From Planomonospora sp. ID67723 (GTDB taxonomy: Bacteria; Actinomycetota; Actinomycetes; Streptosporangiales; Streptosporangiaceae): a stretch of DNA of 64,000 nucleotides. The notes under the pieces were generated by a model that was not told where the DNA came from, searched no databases, and saw only the letters and a program-made list of their open reading frames with translations. Below, one piece after another: positions 33,618 to 41,845 of the stretch. Numbering within the stretch: position 1 is the first letter of the stretch; each line of letters begins with the position of its first letter. Location of the stretch: assembly GCF_015711605.1 (NCBI RefSeq), contig NZ_JABTEZ010000004.1, positions 186,001 through 250,000 on the forward strand. The letters run 5' to 3'. The position numbers and the translations under genes are program-made.

Positions 33618-36362
33618 CTACGCCACCCCCAGCCTGGCCAGCTCGGCGCGGGAGGAGACGCCCAGCTTGGGGAAGGCCTTGTACAGGTGTGAGGCGACGG
33701 TGCGCGGGCTGAGGAACAGCTGGGCGCCGATCTCGCGGTTCGACGCTCCGGTGACGGCCAACCGGACGACCTGGAGCTCCTGTGCCGTCAGAGCAGCCAG
33801 CGGACCGCCGAAGCGGGTCCGGTCAGGCAGGGAGGCGCCGGTGGCCCGCAACTCGGCCGCCGCCCGGGCGGACCAGGGAGCCGCGTCGAGCCGATCGAAG
33901 ACCTCGACGGCGGCCTCGAGTTGGGCGCGTGCCTCGACGCGCCGTTGCTGGCGGCGTAGCCACTCCCCGTAGACCAGGCGGGTGCGCGCCTCGTCGAAGG
34001 GCTGCCCGCCCTCGGCATGGAGGACGAGCGCCTGCTCGAAGAGTCTCTCGGCCTCGTGCTCAGCGGCCAGCAGCGCCTGAGCCCGATGCAGTACGGCAAG
34101 CGGCCTGGCCTGGCCGGTGGCGCGCGCCCACTCGGCATACGGTCGCAGCGCCTCCTTCGCACATCGGGGATTCCCCGCCCGTGTGGCGGCCTCGACGTAG
34201 TCGGGCCAGGCGTAGCGCCAGAGAAAGGCATGGCGAGTCGGGCCGACCGCCGCCCGGTCCACCCGCTCGAGCACCGCCTCGTAGCGTCCCGCTCCGAGGT
34301 CGAGCATCAGCCGCGCGTATTCCGCCCAGAAGGCTCCCGGCATCCACCTGCGGTGCTCGGCGTCGCGGATCGCCTGCTCCGCCATCTCGCCGCACTCCTC
34401 CTGTGCACCGGCGACCGCCGACAGCCAGGCGTGCAAGCCCGCCAGATAGCTGCTCCACTGCGCCTGGCCCACGTCGGCGGCCAGGGCCAGGCCCGCGGCC
34501 ACCGTGGCCCGCGCTGACCGATGGCGGCCGCTGACGAGCTGGGCGATGGTGAGGGCGGTCATGGCCTGGGGCATGCGTCCCAGCCGTCCCTCAGCGCGGC
34601 AGTCCTCCACGAGCATGGCCGCGCCGTCCAGCATGCCGTCGTGATCGGCGCGGACGACGTCCTGGTAGGCCAGGACGAAACGCACCTCGAACGGCACGCG
34701 TTCGGCCCGGTCCGGCGGCTGGTAGGTGAGCGTGGTCGCTGTGTCGCCTTCGAGGAGCAGGCGCAGGGTGTGGTTGAGCGTGCGCACCGTGGCGGCCAGC
34801 CCGTCGCCGTCCGGGCACAGCTCCTCGGTACGGCGAGCCAGTGCTACCTGATCGGGGTGGGGAGCGCCGGCCCAGGTGTAGAAGCCGGCCAGGCTGAGCA
34901 GCGACAACTTGGCGGGCAGATCCGTCACCGCCTCGGCTCCCTGATGCAGCAGGCGCACGCCCTCCAACGGGCGGCCCGCCTCGATCTCCAGCTTCGCCTT
35001 CACCTGGGTCAACTCCGCCAGCACCGATCCAGGGAGCGCCGCCTCCTTCGTCATCATGGATCCGGGGAGTGCCGCCTCCTCGAGCAGGTGTGACGCCTTG
35101 CTGACCAGCTCACGCGCCCGCTCCCACAGGCCCGCCTCGGCTGCGGCCCCGGCGGCGACTGTCCACCGTTGTACGGCCGCGACGGGATCGGCTGACAGCT
35201 CGGCCGCCCGCGCGTAGGCCGCCGACACCGCCGTCTGTCCTCCGCGCTGCCGGGCGCGCAGGGCCAGGCACTCCATCATCCGGGCCACCTCCTCGTCGGG
35301 CTGCAGAGTGACGGCGGCCAGGTGCCAGGCCCGCCGATCGCCGTCGACAGCTTCGGCCAGGGCCCGGTGCGCCGCCATCCTGGCGCCGATGTCGCACGAC
35401 AGCAGCACGGCTGTACGCACGAGCGGGTGGCGGAAGACGACACCCTCCGAACCCACCCTGGCCAGGCCCGTCCGCTCGACCTCCGCGAAGTCGGTCAGCG
35501 AGGCGCCGAGCAGGCCGATCGCCCGTGCGAACACATCCAGCTCGGCCCGGTCGTCGAGAGCGGCCACCAGCAGGCAGGAGCGAGTGGCGCGGGGCATCGC
35601 TGCGATCCGGTCCCGAAAGCCGCACAGCACCCGATCAGTCACCGGCTGCGCCGTACCGAGGGAGAACGACAGCGGGACGAGCGCGCCCCTGCGCTGCTCG
35701 GCGGTGAGCATCCGGGCCAGCTCGACCAGGGCAAGGGGATTGCCCCGGGCCTCGGCGACAAGCTGCTCCCGGACGGCCGGCGGCAGATCCGCCGCCTGCT
35801 CGGCGAGCAGGCGGTGGGCGGTCCCGGCGTCGAGTTCGCCCAGCCACAGCTCGGGCAGTCCCCTCGAAGGGAAGAGCCCATCGCCCTCCCTCGCGGCGAA
35901 CAGCGTGGCGACGGGCTCGCCATGCAGGCGGCGGGCGGCGAACAGCAGCGCGTCGGCCGACTCGCCGTCCAGCCACTGGGCGTCATCGACCAGGCAGACC
36001 AGCGGGCCCGCCGCCGACAGCTCCACGAGCAGGCTGAGCGTCGCCAGGCCGACGAGGAAACGGTCGCCCCGGGCCGGGCCGCCAAGGCCGAGCGCACTGC
36101 GTAACGCCTCTGCCTGCTGCGGCGGCAGCGCTCTCACGTGGTCGAGGACCGGGCGGAGCAGCAGGTGCAACGCGGCGAACGGCAGGTCGGTCTCGGACTC
36201 GACGCCGTTGACTCGCAACACGCGTGCCTGTGCTGTCGCGGCGGTGTAGTCCAGAAGGGCCGACTTGCCGATGCCCGCCTCGCCACGCACGATCAGAGCG
36301 CCGGAGCGCGCCTGGAGCAGCTCGTCGATCGCGGCCTGTTCCGCCTGGCGCCCGTACAACAT
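33618..36362 (-). CDS. LAL-type LuxR regulator (large ATP-binding)
   Basis: This encodes 914 residues. The N-terminal AAA-like module has Walker A IVRGEAGIGKSALLDYTAAT and Walker B LVCLVDDAQWLD. A long helical, TPR-like central region follows, then the LuxR helix-turn-helix at the C-terminus (LTAQELQVVRLAVTGASNRE then IGAQLFLSPRTVASHLYKAF). Proteins of this architecture (MalT/LAL) are pathway activators in actinomycete specialised metabolism. There is a local tandem duplication EAALPGSMMTKEAALPGSVL near 35030-35085. It follows the hydrolase at 36409 by 46 bases and may be co-transcribed with it. Confidence 0.9.
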   Translation of the reverse strand: MLYGRQAEQAAIDELLQARSGALIVRGEAGIGKSALLDYTAATAQARVLRVNGVESETDLPFAALHLLLRPVLDHVRALPPQQAEALRSALGLGGPARGDRFLVGLATLSLLVELSAAGPLVCLVDDAQWLDGESADALLFAARRLHGEPVATLFAAREGDGLFPSRGLPELWLGELDAGTAHRLLAEQAADLPPAVREQLVAEARGNPLALVELARMLTAEQRRGALVPLSFSLGTAQPVTDRVLCGFRDRIAAMPRATRSCLLVAALDDRAELDVFARAIGLLGASLTDFAEVERTGLARVGSEGVVFRHPLVRTAVLLSCDIGARMAAHRALAEAVDGDRRAWHLAAVTLQPDEEVARMMECLALRARQRGGQTAVSAAYARAAELSADPVAAVQRWTVAAGAAAEAGLWERARELVSKASHLLEEAALPGSMMTKEAALPGSVLAELTQVKAKLEIEAGRPLEGVRLLHQGAEAVTDLPAKLSLLSLAGFYTWAGAPHPDQVALARRTEELCPDGDGLAATVRTLNHTLRLLLEGDTATTLTYQPPDRAERVPFEVRFVLAYQDVVRADHDGMLDGAAMLVEDCRAEGRLGRMPQAMTALTIAQLVSGRHRSARATVAAGLALAADVGQAQWSSYLAGLHAWLSAVAGAQEECGEMAEQAIRDAEHRRWMPGAFWAEYARLMLDLGAGRYEAVLERVDRAAVGPTRHAFLWRYAWPDYVEAATRAGNPRCAKEALRPYAEWARATGQARPLAVLHRAQALLAAEHEAERLFEQALVLHAEGGQPFDEARTRLVYGEWLRRQQRRVEARAQLEAAVEVFDRLDAAPWSARAAAELRATGASLPDRTRFGGPLAALTAQELQVVRLAVTGASNREIGAQLFLSPRTVASHLYKAFPKLGVSSRAELARLGVA

Positions 36363-36408
36363 CAGGTCACCTCCATGGTCGGTGATGTGCGGTCCCGAGC
36401 TGCTCCTT

Positions 36409-37296
36409 TCACACCGATGCGGTAGCCCGGTGGAAGAAGGCGATCTGGTCGGCGACTACCCGATCACGGAAGACGGGATCGGTGTAGAAGGTGAAGTGCG
36501 TGCCGGGGTAGACCCGCAGCTCGCCTCGAGGCGCACGGTCGGCGAGCACCCGGGTGGTCTCCAGCGGCGTCTCCCGGTCCTCGGCGGCGACGCAGACCAG
36601 CAGCGGGCAGGCCAACCGGGCGGCGGAGCCGGCGGGGCGATAGCGCATCATCTGCAGCAGGCCTCTGGGGGCGACGCTGTTGCGCCACAGCGTCTGTCCG
36701 CCGCCGGTGAGGGTCTGGATGTGCTGGTCGGCTTCGGGAGTGGCGGTCACGGCGAGCTCTCCAGGCCGTCCCACCATGGGGATGTAATGCGGGCGCATGC
36801 CCACCTTGCCGCGGAGAGAGTCCCAGACGATCGCGCCCAGCAGCCGCAGCGTCTCGCCGGTCGAGCGGTCCTCCACCTTTTTGGGGAAGCCGTTGAACGG
36901 GATCTGCGCCACCACCGCGGTGATCCGGGGATCGTCCGCGGCCACGGTGATGGCGTGCGCGCCGCCCAGCGAGTTGCCCCACAACATCACCCTGTCGGGG
37001 TCGATCCGCTCGTGCGCGCGGGCGAAGGCCACCGCGGCACGGACATCGACGAGCTGGCCGTCGATGTCGGGGACCTGGCGCGGCTCCCCGCCGCTCTCTC
37101 CGAAGCCGCGGTAGTCGAAGACCAGCGCCGCCAGGCCCGCGGCGACGAAACGCTCGGCATAGTCGGAGAGCCGGTCCATCGTCCCGCTGAAGCCGTGACA
37201 GAGCACCACGCACGGCACCGGTCCGTGGTCGGCGGGCAGGTAGAGGTAGCCGGCGCAGCGGACGCCGTCAGCGGTGAAGGACACCTTGGTACGCAT
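36409..37296 (-). CDS. Cytoplasmic alpha/beta hydrolase
   Basis: This encodes 295 residues if it starts at ATG 37296 (MRTKVSFTADGVRCAGYLYL). Codons before this, up to 37359, overlap the promoter of the divergent regulator and are unlikely to be translated. The core has CVVLCHGFSGTMDRLSDYAE, nucleophile elbow LWGNSLGGAHA, acid in CVAAEDRETP and His in YPGTHFTFY. The pattern resembles the dienelactone hydrolase/X-Pro dipeptidyl-peptidase-like group. It is divergent from the TetR-type regulator at 37359, which probably represses it, and upstream of the LAL regulator. Confidence 0.85.
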   Translation of the reverse strand: MRTKVSFTADGVRCAGYLYLPADHGPVPCVVLCHGFSGTMDRLSDYAERFVAAGLAALVFDYRGFGESGGEPRQVPDIDGQLVDVRAAVAFARAHERIDPDRVMLWGNSLGGAHAITVAADDPRITAVVAQIPFNGFPKKVEDRSTGETLRLLGAIVWDSLRGKVGMRPHYIPMVGRPGELAVTATPEADQHIQTLTGGGQTLWRNSVAPRGLLQMMRYRPAGSAARLACPLLVCVAAEDRETPLETTRVLADRAPRGELRVYPGTHFTFYTDPVFRDRVVADQIAFFHRATASV

Positions 37297-37323
37297 GCAG
37301 ATCATCCCCGCAGCAATAGACTG

Positions 37324-37367
37324 ACTGCCGGTAAGTACTATATCGAAGGAACTGACCATTGGTAAGT
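37324..37367. promoter_or_regulatory. Operator candidates overlapping the regulator start codon
   Basis: ACTGACCATTGGTAAGT (37351-37367) is a palindrome with 7 of 8 pairs matched and covers the TTG start of the TetR gene. A related ACTGCCGGTAAGT lies at 37324-37336. Binding here would repress both divergent genes. Confidence 0.55.
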
Positions 37368-38069
37368 GAAACCTCCGAGCGGATCCTGGAGGCGGCGCGC
37401 GCCCTGTTCGCCGCCCGCGGCTACCGCGCCACCTCCATGCAGGCCGTCGCCGACGAGGTGGGCATCACCAAGGCCGCCCTCTACTACCACTTCGAGTCCA
37501 AGGAGGAGATCCTCCACCAGCTCACGATGCCGCTGCTGGACGAGCTGGAGGGGACGCTGGCGCGGGCCGAGTCGTGCGAGAGCGCCGAGGAGGTGCGCTG
37601 GCGGGCGATAGAGGGCTACGTCGATGTGCACCTGCGCCACCGCCAGACCCTCACCATGCTCGTCAAGGACATGACGCTGCTGGTGCAGACCCCCGCCGGC
37701 GACCGCTTCCGCGCCGCGATCGGCCTGGCCAACGAGCTGGTGGCCGGTCCCGGCGGCGGGCTCGAGCAGCGGGTGCGCGCCTGCCAGGTGGTCGCCGGGC
37801 TGGCCGATCCCGTGGTGCTGTTCCGCGACGAGCCCGTCGACCGGTTGCGGAGCCTGATCCTCGACGGCGCCAGAGCTCTGCTGGGCGAACCGGCCGCGCC
37901 CCGGCCTCGCGGGCGCGCCCGGGGACGGAGTGGCGGGCGACGCGCCGCCCTCACCGAGGAGCAGATCGCCCAGGCGAGATCCCTCTACGGCGAGGGCCGC
38001 AGCGTCGAGGAGATAGCCGCCGCCTTCGAGATCTCCAGGGCGACTGCGTATCGCTATCTCAAAAACTAA
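37359..38069 (+). CDS. TetR-family regulator with an added C-terminal resolvase-type HTH
   Basis: This encodes 236 residues from TTG 37359 (read as MVSETSERILEAARALFAAR), with GAAGGA eight bases upstream. The N-terminal TetR HTH reads TSMQAVADEVGITKAALYYH; a ligand/dimer domain runs to about residue 170. Then comes a basic Arg/Gly/Pro linker (PRPRGRARGRSGGRRA) and a second helix-turn-helix, LTEEQIAQARSLYGEGRSVE followed by EIAAAFEISRATAYRYLKN, of the Hin/resolvase HTH_7 kind. Most TetR proteins lack this second domain. It is divergent from the alpha/beta hydrolase and probably autoregulated. Confidence 0.88.
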   Translation: MVSETSERILEAARALFAARGYRATSMQAVADEVGITKAALYYHFESKEEILHQLTMPLLDELEGTLARAESCESAEEVRWRAIEGYVDVHLRHRQTLTMLVKDMTLLVQTPAGDRFRAAIGLANELVAGPGGGLEQRVRACQVVAGLADPVVLFRDEPVDRLRSLILDGARALLGEPAAPRPRGRARGRSGGRRAALTEEQIAQARSLYGEGRSVEEIAAAFEISRATAYRYLKN

Positions 38070-38284
38070 AGATTATGAGATTTGATTTTGAGAACATCGC
38101 GTCGACGGTCTTCAGGCACGTCAGGTGATCCAGCAGTCCCGGAGGTGGGGCCGCGCCGTGTCCAAGGGATCTGAAGCTTGCTCGGACGGGCCGTCGGTCG
38201 CGTCCGAGGTGCGGTGCAGAAGAGAACGAGCGTAGGTTGCCGTGCTGAACCGACCAAAGTTCGCACTATGCAAGGGCCTACGCT

Positions 38285-38400
38285 CGTGGCACGCATACCA
38301 CCGCCATCAAGACCACCACCGGTCCGGTCACCATCGCCCGCCCGAAGCTGCGCAACACCGCCGAGACGTTCGCCTCCCGCCTGTTCGGCACCGGTATCGG
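38285..38400 (+). mobile_element. IS256-family transposase N-terminal scrap
   Basis: The plus-strand peptide TTAIKTTTGPVTIARPKLRN then TAETFASRLFGTG is the N-terminal region of IS256-type transposases. It breaks off at about 38400, where an IS3 sequence begins. A related scrap is at 48951-49085 on the minus strand. Confidence 0.65.
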
Positions 38401-38419
38401 ATCGTGCACGGCCAGGCCG

Positions 38420-38775
38420 AGCCGCCGGTCTCCGGGCCGGAGCGGGCCCGGATCCGCGAGTTGGAGCGGGAAAACGCCGAGCTCCGCGAGAAGCTGGCGT
38501 TCTTGAAAAAAGCAGCCTTCTTCGCGGCCGAGACTCGATGACGCTCGCCAAGTTCGAGCTGATCGATGCGGAGAAGGCGCACCATAAGATCGCCGAGATG
38601 TGTGCCTGGCTGGGGGCGTCGCGCTCGGGCTACTACGAGTGGCGCACTCGGCCGGCCTCGGCCACCGCGCAGCGCCGGGTGCTGCGGGCCGCTGTCGTCG
38701 CCGAGATCTTTGCCGATGCCCATGAGACCTACGGGTATCGGCGGGTGCACGCCGCCCTGCTGCTGGAAGGCTATT
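38420..38775 (+). mobile_element. IS3-family orfA/orfB remnant with frameshift signal
   Basis: orfA ends with RIRELERENAELREKLAFLK then KAAFFAAETR (stop TGA 38539-38541). orfB starts at the overlapping ATG 38538 and gives MTLAKFELIDAEKAHHKIAE, LGASRSGYYEWRTRP and DAHETYGYRRVHAALL before the catalytic DDE core is lost at about 38775. A slippery A6G run at 38506-38512 is the usual minus-one programmed frameshift site of this family. Both ends are truncated. Confidence 0.8.
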
Positions 38776-39235
38776 CGGAGGAGATGCCGGACGAACTCGC
38801 GGAGACCGTCGAGCAGATGGGTGCCGCCGAGCCCCACGGAGACCGGCGTTCATGTTGGCCGAGCGTCTCACTGGGATCACGATGACACCGCAGCTGCTGG
38901 AGGAGGCCGCCTGCCTGTGCGGGGGCGTTCCCAGACGGAGGCGAACGGAGCCCGCCGTTCACGGTCTCCGCGAGTCAGCCGCGGCCGGTGGATCGCTTCG
39001 CTTCTTGGCGAACTTCACCGTGTCGTCGCCGACCGCGACGGCGGCCGGGAACATCTCGGCAGCCGCCGACGGCTGGAAGCCGCCACCGGATCGCAGGGCG
39101 GCGGTGACGGGGCCGAGTGGGGCGTGACCGGGTGGGACGCACCCCAGCCCGGCGGACCAGTCGATGGAGTGGCAGTCGTCGACACCCCGCGTTCAGGCGC
39201 CGGATTCGCTTTCCAGCAGCAGCGACGGAAGCGGA
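38776..39235. other. Scrambled region, no gene supported
   Basis: Short peptides such as EEMPDELAETVEQMG (plus strand, 38780) and FPAAVAVGDDTVKFAKKR (minus strand, near 39030) look like protein but have no start, stop or family. It is probably residue of rearranged genes. Confidence 0.3.
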
Positions 39236-40018
39236 CTACTTGGTGGGGCCGTTGAAGGCCCAGACGCTGAATGCGCCGCCCTGCGGGTCGCGCAACGCCG
39301 CCAGCGGCCCCACCGGGGTGCTGATCGGCCCGTGCACGACGGTGCCGCCGAGTTCCTCGACGCGTCGCGCGATCTCCTCGACGCCCGCCACGGAGAAATA
39401 GACGATCCAGCGGTGTTCGACGCCCTCCCGCTGGGGAGGGATGATTCCGCCGATCATGTCCTCACCGACCGTGAAGCCGGTGAAGGGGGAGCCGCCCAGG
39501 TCCACGGTCGTCGTGGTGAGGCCCAAGACCTGCTCGTAGAACGGCAGCGCGGCGTCATGGTCGGCGGTCATGAGCTCACTCCAGATGAACGTGCCGGGCT
39601 CGTTCACCACGGTGGCCCCAATGTGCTTCCCGGCCTGCCAGAGCCCGACGCTCACACCCGTAGGATCGGCGGCGAAGGCCATTCGCCCGGCGTCCGCGAC
39701 GTCGAACGGCGCCGTCAGCAGCCGCCCGCCCGCCACCTCGACCCTGGCAGCCGAGGCGTCGACGTCGTCGACGGCGAAATGGGTGTTCCACCTCGGTGGC
39801 ACGTCCCGCGCGGCCCTGTCCGGTGCCTGTGAGGCGATCCCGGCGACGATCCCGCCGTTCTTGACGGCCATCGAGTAGGTCGGGCCCTGGGGCATTGGAC
39901 GGTCCTCGAACTCCCAGCCGAACAAGCGGCCGTAGAAGGACTTGGCGGCCTCTTGGTTGGGGGTCTGCAGCTCCACCCAGTTGGGCGTGCCGTGGCGGTA
40001 GGAGGTACGTCGCGGCAT
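39236..40018 (-). CDS. VOC-family protein (two glyoxalase-like domains)
   Basis: This encodes 260 residues beginning MPRRTSYRHGTPNWVELQTP. Each half has the beta-alpha-beta-beta-beta pattern of the vicinal oxygen chelate superfamily: NWVELQTPNQEAAKSFYGRL FGWEF in the first, FIWSELMTADHDAALPFYEQ VLGL in the second. The closing GPLAALRDPQGGAFSVW and GRMAFAADPTGVSVGLW segments carry the usual DPxG turn. This two-domain arrangement is typical of actinobacterial VOC proteins of unknown substrate. It is monocistronic among remnants. Confidence 0.87.
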   Translation of the reverse strand: MPRRTSYRHGTPNWVELQTPNQEAAKSFYGRLFGWEFEDRPMPQGPTYSMAVKNGGIVAGIASQAPDRAARDVPPRWNTHFAVDDVDASAARVEVAGGRLLTAPFDVADAGRMAFAADPTGVSVGLWQAGKHIGATVVNEPGTFIWSELMTADHDAALPFYEQVLGLTTTTVDLGGSPFTGFTVGEDMIGGIIPPQREGVEHRWIVYFSVAGVEEIARRVEELGGTVVHGPISTPVGPLAALRDPQGGAFSVWAFNGPTK

Positions 40019-40309
40019 TGAGGTTCCTTTTCTTCCGGGCAGCCCGAAAGGGCGGCGAGGAGATCATGGAGAGTTCGGGGCCGGTCGCGCCGGTGCCGGT
40101 GAGGACGTCAGGCCTCGTTGTCGCAAACCGCTGGCACGTTCAGAACGGGAGTCGGTTCCGGGGGCGCACTTATCCAGACTATCGGTACCGAGCGGCTACG
40201 CGTGTCCGGCCCTCGGGCGCGGGGAGCGATCTACGCAGACACGTCAAAGGGGCCGGCTCGCGGGTGCGGACGAGCGCCTGCAAGGCGGCGATCCGCACCT
40301 GTACTCCCT

Positions 40310-41230
40310 GCATCGATGTCTGCGACGACTGGGAATCCACCCTGCGGATGCTCGACGCCGACGTCCGGGCGGCAGGGTGCGCCGTGGTCGGTATGGGCGC
40401 GAGCCCCGGTATCGGCAACCTGCTCGCAGCCAGGGCGGCGGCCCGGCTCGACATCGTAATCGATCTCTACACCGCCTGGCCTGTTGATGTGCTGCCGACG
40501 TCCGGTGCTGAAGCGACCGACCTGCGAGGCCCGGACGGCCGTCCCACGGCGGCTGGGCGCTGGCATGTGGCGTTCGCCGTCATCCCCGAGCCGATTCCCG
40601 CCCCCGGTAACGGCGAAAGCATCGGCGTGGACCGCGGGGTGACCGTGTCGGCGGCTCTGTCCACCGGAGAACTGCTGACGGTGCCGGTCCTGACCGACAG
40701 CGAGAAGCGGCGACTGGCGCGCCTTGAACGCAAACTCGTCCGCGCCCGGCGCGGCTCCAAGCGGCGCGACAAGGCCAAGGCCGCCGTTGCGAAACTGAAA
40801 GCCCGTCAGACCGACCGGCGCAAAGATTGGCCGAGAAGACCAGCACGGATCTGGCCCGCCGCTTCGACGTGATCGCTGTGGAGGACTTGAGGATCCGGAA
40901 CATGGTCCGGTCGGCGAAGGGCACGATCCAGGCCCCCGAGGTCAACGTGGCGGCCAAGGCCGGGCTGAACCGGGGCATCCTCGCCAACGAGTGGGGCCTG
41001 CTGGTCGAGCGGCTGGAGGACAAGGCCCCGGGCGGGTCGTCAAAGTCAATCCCGCGCACACCTCGAAGCGGTGTGCGGCGTGCGGGACCATCGAACACCG
41101 TCGGCCATCCCGAGCCGGTGACCTTGCGGTATAGCTACCGGCCGGTCGAAAACTCGGCCAACCTCCTGGTCGTCACGCCTGGGACCGCGGCTTATCTGAT
41201 CGATCCCGGCCGGTTCTTCACCGAGCCGGC
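40310..41230 (+). pseudogene. Saccharopine dehydrogenase-like gene, N-truncated and interrupted by TnpB
   Basis: The first part, CIDVCDDWESTLRMLDADVR then AAGCAVVGMGASPGIGNLLA and DLYTAWPVDVLPTSG, parallels the gene at 42753-43571 (CDDWEPTQQMLGLDEQDRAA, CAVVGMDASPGIS, AAWPVDVP). After GPDGRPTAA (about 40552) a TnpB fragment intervenes. At about 41098 the homology resumes with TVGHPEPVTLRYSYRPVENS, LLVVTPGTAAYL, then jumps to IDPGRFFTEPAG. The Rossmann N-terminus is missing, and 42 residues of the paralogue are replaced by the TnpB sequence. Confidence 0.75.
40553..41097 (+). mobile_element. IS605-type TnpB remnant, two frameshifts
   Basis: The RuvC-I region SIGVDRGVTVSAALSTGELL is followed by a Lys/Arg-rich helix (RRLARLERKLVRARRGSKRR). 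After a one-base deletion at about 40832 comes RuvC-II, AEKTSTDLARRFDVIAVEDL with the catalytic Glu. A second one-base deletion at about 41034 precedes the zinc ribbon NPAHTSKRCAACGTIEHRR. The N-terminal domain and RuvC-III/C-terminus are absent, so neither nuclease nor guide RNA function is expected. Confidence 0.8.
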
Positions 41231-41845
41231 GGGGCGGCGGTGCTTTCCACGTCGCTGTCGAGGCGGAAGAGGCGGGTGTGCTCGCTGTCCGGGTCGGCGT
41301 TCTCGTTCAGGAGCGACCAGCACTGCGCGACCAGTGCGCGTGCCTGGCTGCCGGGCCAGGGCCGCAGGAGCATCTGAGGCGGCAGGAGGGGGTCGGGCTC
41401 CATGGCGCGGGCGAATGCGGCGGCCAGTTCCACCGCGATGGTGAGGCGCTGCGCTTCGGAGAGGTCGCTGTGGTCGCGGAGGCGCTCCAGCCGCGGTCGG
41501 GTGACGGCGGCGAGCCGGTGGTAGCGCTCGGCGACCTCGTCCAGTGGCCACAGGGCGCGGGCGAATGCGGCGGAAGCGCCCTTCGGCGACCAGTCGCTTG
41601 ATGCACAGGCGCACCCGCTGGTCGGTCATGCCCAGCAGATTGCCGGTGGCGTAGAGCTCACCGGTGTCGACCGTGAGGTCGGCGCGGACGAGCGCTTCGA
41701 CGAGCATCCGGGTGGGGACCTGCACGTCCGGTCCTGGCATCTGCGCTGCGGCGGTCACGGTGGGAGCCTTCCAGGTGCGGGCGGACAGCAGAGTGCCCGG
41801 AGAGCCGAGCCTGGCTACCTCTCCGGGCGGTCCGTCACGGGTCAA
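41218..41845 (-). pseudogene. PaaX-like transcriptional regulator, internally deleted
   Basis: The N-terminal winged helix reads VQVPTRMLVEALVRADLTVD then GELYATGNLLGMTDQRVRLC and IKRLVAEGRF. The C-terminal part lies in another frame: FARALWPLDEVAERYHRLAA...LERLRDHSDLSEAQ and PQMLLRPWPGSQARALVAQC. The middle domain is missing. A 20-bp direct repeat (41404-41423 and 41554-41573) may have favoured slippage. The possible TTG start at 41845 overlaps the hydrolase stop, so it was the last gene of the minus-strand operon. Confidence 0.6.

Noticed and set aside
40553-41097. Possible active TnpB/omega-RNA genome-editing-like system
   Set aside because: Two frameshifts, no N-terminal domain and no RuvC-III region; no element ends or guide RNA scaffold could be placed.
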